In this document: positions 60,603 to 64,000 of the stretch, in pieces
Position numbering within the stretch: the stretch's first letter is position 1
How the letters are laid out: every line of letters begins with the position of its first letter
DNA from: Carpediemonas membranifera
Lineage: Eukaryota > Fornicata
Reading direction: 5' to 3'
DNA: 64,000 nt
Assembly: GCA_019828565.1 (NCBI GenBank)
Contig: JAHDYR010000003.1
Span: forward strand, 248,001-312,000
Program-made: the position numbers and the translations under genes
Notes under the pieces: generated by a model
What the model saw: only the letters and a program-made list of their open reading frames with translations
Told to the model about the DNA's origin: nothing
Database searches by the model: none

Positions 60603-60944
60603 ATGGCTGAAGGTGACGCACACTGCTTCGTCATTCAAACTTCAGCGGTAGGAAGCCTTAACGATGTCCTCTATCTGCACCTTGCTGTGAGCTATGGTAC
60701 TTGTGTCGACTCGGGCGTAGTCGAGAATGGCCCGATGTGAGCAGGCGGCCTCAACTGCGCCTACCACATCCACCATCTAGACGCCGGCAAGGGTTTCCTC
60801 GCGGGCTTTGGAGAGACTCGCGTGGACGTCCCCCCGGTCCGGGCGTACACCCTGCCGGAACGATTCAAATCCTTGTTTCACGCATGGCAAGTCAACAGAA
60901 ACGGCTACGTTGGCTGGGGTATGATTTGCAGGTGTGGGAGATGA
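60603..60944 (+). pseudogene. possible small gene with in-frame TGA (unit 3)
   Basis: It is equal in frame to 52804-53145, including the TGA. As a very recent copy it adds no independent evidence of conservation. Confidence 0.3.
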
Positions 60945-60989
60945 CAGCCCGACATCACCCCTTTGCACTGAAATCACTTCCAAGAAGTT

Positions 60990-62150
60990 ATGTCTGGAAA
61001 ACGCTTGTTTCGTCACATGGCCGAGAAAAGTCTTTCCCGAACTGATTCAGGACGTTTGCAGACTTATGCGGTCGAATCCGATGGCATGGGAGCAAGGATC
61101 TCAGCGCACCAGAGGCTGGGTAAACTGCACTCGCGAAAAATCCGAATGTCGGCTGATCAGCTAGGGGACGCATCAGAGCTTGTCCTCGACGACTTCGAGT
61201 ACCTAAAAACGGTGGGGACAGGTACGTTCGGACGAGTTCGCCTTGTGAAACACAAGGTTACTGGACGCTTCTATGCGATGAAGATTCTAGACAAGAAAAG
61301 CGTCGTTCAGCACCGTCAAGTGCAGCATATCCTTAATGAGAAGTTCATTTTGTCCTCTATTCAACACCCATTCATTGTGAACCTTGCCGCCACCTTCCAG
61401 ACGACGCGGAAACTTCTCATGGTTCTCGAGTACGTGCCTGGCGGTGAGTTGTTCAGCCATCTGAGGATGCGCGAGAAGTTTCCTCTGGACATCGTGCGGC
61501 GCTATGCTGCCGAGATCGTCCTCGCCTTCGAGTATCTGCACGCCCGCAACATTGTCTACCGCGACCTGAAGCCCGAGAACCTCCTGCTCGACGAGAAGGG
61601 TCACATCAAGATCACCGACTTCGGGTTCGGCAAGATCATCAACGAGCGCACCTTCACCATGTGTGGAACTCCTGAGTACCTCGCTCCCGAGATCATCCAG
61701 TCTAGAGGCCACGGCAAGGCCGTAGACTGGTGGGCCCTCGGCATCCTCATCTACGAGATGACGGCGGGCTATCCCCCATTCTACGACGCTGACGGGGATC
61801 CCTATAAGACATATGAGCAGATCCTGTCTCAGCCAGTGCAGTTTACGTCTGACTTCGACTCCGACACCCGGTCCCTTGTCCGTCACCTGCTGCAGAAGAA
61901 CAAGAGCCAGCGCCTCGGTAACTTGCACGGTGGGGCCCAGGATGTGAAGCAGCACCGCTTCTTTGATGGAGTCAATTGGGATGCGATCTTCCAACGGCGG
62001 ACTGACGGACCCATTATCCCCAAGGTCAAGGGTGCCGATGACACGAGTAACTTTGAGGATTATTCAGAAGACGACGACTTGCTGGACCCTGCAAAGCAGC
62101 GGCGCCCACTGAAGTTCAAGGGTGGTGTCGATCCGTTCGTCGGCTTCTAG
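60990..62150 (+). CDS. PKA-type AGC protein kinase catalytic subunit, copy 3
   Basis: The 386-residue product appears the same as copy 1, with all catalytic motifs ([38 protein letters not shown]). If the array is real the cell has at least two intact genes for one kinase. If it is an assembly artefact, there is one. Confidence 0.9.
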   Translation: MSGKRLFRHMAEKSLSRTDSGRLQTYAVESDGMGARISAHQRLGKLHSRKIRMSADQLGDASELVLDDFEYLKTVGTGTFGRVRLVKHKVTGRFYAMKILDKKSVVQHRQVQHILNEKFILSSIQHPFIVNLAATFQTTRKLLMVLEYVPGGELFSHLRMREKFPLDIVRRYAAEIVLAFEYLHARNIVYRDLKPENLLLDEKGHIKITDFGFGKIINERTFTMCGTPEYLAPEIIQSRGHGKAVDWWALGILIYEMTAGYPPFYDADGDPYKTYEQILSQPVQFTSDFDSDTRSLVRHLLQKNKSQRLGNLHGGAQDVKQHRFFDGVNWDAIFQRRTDGPIIPKVKGADDTSNFEDYSEDDDLLDPAKQRRPLKFKGGVDPFVGF

Positions 62151-62384
62151 ATTGTTTACATAAAGCTCCATAAAGCTCCAACAGCATGTGGTGGTTTTTA
62201 GGCGTTCTGGTTTAGTCTATTGGTGCTAATCGGGTTGAGGAGAGAGTTTTGGTCGCCCTGGGGTAAACCAGGACAGAATAAGAAACACTCAGACTGCCCT
62301 AGACATGCGGGACTGGTTCATTAGGCTTTACATGCGTGTAAAGGGACTTATGTTAATGATCTGGCCACGTGAAGAGAGTGCGTG

Positions 62385-64000
62385 ATGCAGGCTATAGACG
62401 TGCCTGCTACAGTCACGACGCGGTTGAAAGAGTTGCGGTACTGCCAGGATGATATTATGAAGCACAAGGGCACCAGCCGAATCTTCCAGCGGCTTCCTCG
62501 GCACCTTCGCCGCCGTGCGATGTCGTACGACGTCCACAGGTATCCCCGCAACGTGCGTCAGGCTGTTAAGCATGAAATGGACAAGACCAGTGTCGATCGC
62601 ACGACAGGAGAGCCAATTGGCCCGAAGAAGCTTCGCAAGGCCATCAGGAAGCGCTCCAACCTTCTCACACGAACCTTCCGTCTATCGAGACCCAATGTAT
62701 GGCTCGAGACACATCTGTGGAACGTTAAGCGCTTCCATATGGCACCCCACTTCGGATACACCATCCCGACCTCCGCCACGATGAAGGGCATCCGCACGGT
62801 CTGGCGTATCGCCAACAGCGGCGCGGTAGTCCATGATATGTCATACTACACGCCTGTAGAGGTGCCAGACGTCGCAGCCCTCCCGACCCGCGGCACCCCG
62901 CTCCAGGTCGACGTCGGCGCCCTGCTGCCCGACATGGGGCTGCCCCTGACCCTCCCTATCGCCATAGCGGGCGACAGGGCGTTCATTGTAGTCCACAGTA
63001 CATTGGCAGACGCCTTGGTCGACGCCATACCCGGTGCCGTCTCCCGCCGGGATGCCCTGTGCGGCTACCGCCTGGTCGGGCCCGCTTCCCTCGACGTTGC
63101 CCGCACCGCCCTGGTCCCAGTGAACAACACCGCCCCCACCATGGCCCCCGGGTCCAGGCCCGACCCGACGAGGTCCTCATACGTCACGGTCGAGGACCCC
63201 CGCATCAAGGTAGTCCGCTCTTTCAACGGGGCCGACCCGTATGGCCTGCTGCCGATGAACAAGCGCCGTGACCCGCCGCACCCGCAGGAGACGGCGGTGG
63301 GGCCGGGCCAGGCCAAGGAGATGATCGCCCAGCTCAACCCCGCTGTCGGCGAGACACCCGCCCCAGCACCCCCAGCCTGGCCATGGCCCGCGGACGACGG
63401 GGACGTCACTGTCGACCGGGACGCCCTCGGGGACCTGGGTCGACCCGTACCGACGTGGCAGCTGAACGAGAGCCGGGCGGACCAGATCACGGGCCCGCCC
63501 GCCCCCGGCCCCCGCCCCACGGTGTGCATCACACCCTGCCCCATGGGCGATCTCCCAGGCCTCCTGGTCCTGGCCCCCGCGAACTGGGGCGGGTTTGTGT
63601 ACAGAGGCCTGGTGCACGCCAGGGCCCACCCCCTGGGCCGCGAGGAGTGGCGGTACCTCGCCCATGAGACCGGCAGGGCACTGTACCCTGAGGACTGTCC
63701 CTTGACAGCCCCCGGGTACGGCTGCATGGTCGCCAGAGCCTGGGATGCCCTCGAGACATGGCGTCGCCGTCCCCCGGCCAAGCGGGCGCCCGTGGATGCT
63801 GGGACACTCCCGGCACCGTTCATGCCGCCCATCTCTGCTGCTCTGGGTGATCAGTACGCCGAGTGCGAGCGGGCTCTCGTGGCCGCCGCTTCCTCTGTAG
63901 ACGGCACTACGAGGGCCAAGGCTGGTGAGAAACGCCACGCGGCGAATATCCGCAAGACATGGCTGCTGACGAAGCGCCCGGACATGGCTGCCCCGCACAC
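62385..64000 (+). CDS. POP1: POP1-like RNase P/MRP subunit, copy 3, 3' end outside the window
   Basis: From the ATG the frame stays open to the last base of the window (about 538 codons), with neither the extra C bases of copy 1 nor the extra G of copy 2. It reads through REEWRYLAHETGRALYPEDC and GYGCMVARAWDALETWRRRP to KRPDMAAPH. This is the best view of the intact gene. The N-terminal region is basic, as in POP1, and the POPLD-like region (WGGFVYRGLVHARAHPLGRE) is intact. Very high G+C in the middle third explains the error-prone runs. Confidence 0.75.
   Translation, partial: MQAIDVPATVTTRLKELRYCQDDIMKHKGTSRIFQRLPRHLRRRAMSYDVHRYPRNVRQAVKHEMDKTSVDRTTGEPIGPKKLRKAIRKRSNLLTRTFRLSRPNVWLETHLWNVKRFHMAPHFGYTIPTSATMKGIRTVWRIANSGAVVHDMSYYTPVEVPDVAALPTRGTPLQVDVGALLPDMGLPLTLPIAIAGDRAFIVVHSTLADALVDAIPGAVSRRDALCGYRLVGPASLDVARTALVPVNNTAPTMAPGSRPDPTRSSYVTVEDPRIKVVRSFNGADPYGLLPMNKRRDPPHPQETAVGPGQAKEMIAQLNPAVGETPAPAPPAWPWPADDGDVTVDRDALGDLGRPVPTWQLNESRADQITGPPAPGPRPTVCITPCPMGDLPGLLVLAPANWGGFVYRGLVHARAHPLGREEWRYLAHETGRALYPEDCPLTAPGYGCMVARAWDALETWRRRPPAKRAPVDAGTLPAPFMPPISAALGDQYAECERALVAAASSVDGTTRAKAGEKRHAANIRKTWLLTKRPDMAAPH

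Larger units (their letters stand above)
60396..64000 (+). repeat. tandem unit 3, cut by the window end
   Basis: At least 3605 bp of a third direct copy are present. It has the fewest apparent indels; its kinase gene is identical in frame to copy 1. Whether more units follow cannot be seen. Confidence 0.95.

Overview
This window is eukaryotic nuclear DNA from a compact flagellate genome. The evidence is intraflagellar transport, kinesin, beta-tubulin and tubulin-ligase genes, an AMPK gamma subunit, a CCT chaperonin subunit and a karyopherin, all packed with intergenic gaps of mostly 50-400 bp on both strands. Six genes carry introns that can be placed exactly from the protein frame. Seven of these nine introns are only 28-29 nt long, with 5' ends of the form GTNNGT and 3' ends such as CACATAG, TACACAG or AACATAG. 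Compactness, tiny introns and gene content suggest a free-living metamonad such as a Carpediemonas-like fornicate; the species assignment is inference.

Layout. 1-9 kb: the 3' part of an IFT121/WDR35 gene, an ADP-ribosyltransferase, a secreted MACPF protein, a VWA membrane protein, a multi-pass membrane protein and a UBX-like protein. 9.2-12.0 kb: an asparagine synthetase gene with a decayed RCC1-like neighbour; this block recurs inverted at 43.1-46.1 kb. 12.2-34.2 kb: a kinesin-ankyrin fusion, a BRCT-like/ELMO protein, an LRR protein, an Rh-type ammonium transporter, a modular alpha-amylase, CCT7, AMPK gamma, a large CatSper-auxiliary-like membrane protein and elongin B. 35.0-37.4 kb: a Fanzor (eukaryotic TnpB) element that ends 10 bp before the start codon of a UEV ubiquitin-conjugating variant. 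38.4-43.0 kb: a secreted NlpC/P60-like peptidase with three introns and a 5-nt microexon, beta-tubulin, and a tubulin tyrosine ligase-like enzyme. 46.2-52.7 kb: long-chain acyl-CoA synthetase, an exportin-like karyopherin and a coiled-coil protein. 52.6-64.0 kb: a direct tandem array of about 3.9-kb units (two complete, a third cut by the window edge), each with the 3' end of the coiled-coil gene, a PKA-type kinase and a POP1-like RNase P/MRP subunit.

The most interesting system is the Fanzor element. It keeps the RuvC D/E/D residues, a TDGV segment before RuvC and a CxxC...C...C zinc ribbon, and it is followed by a strongly folded segment like the guide-RNA scaffold of TnpB/Fanzor systems. 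A second, nearly identical 213-bp copy of only this 3' segment lies at 15.8-16.0 kb next to a different flank, so it could act as a stand-alone guide-RNA locus. Other notable points are the tiny introns and microexon, the long-range inverted asparagine synthetase duplication with signs of gene conversion, and the PKA-POP1 tandem array, whose copies carry different homopolymer indels that look like unpolished assembly errors.
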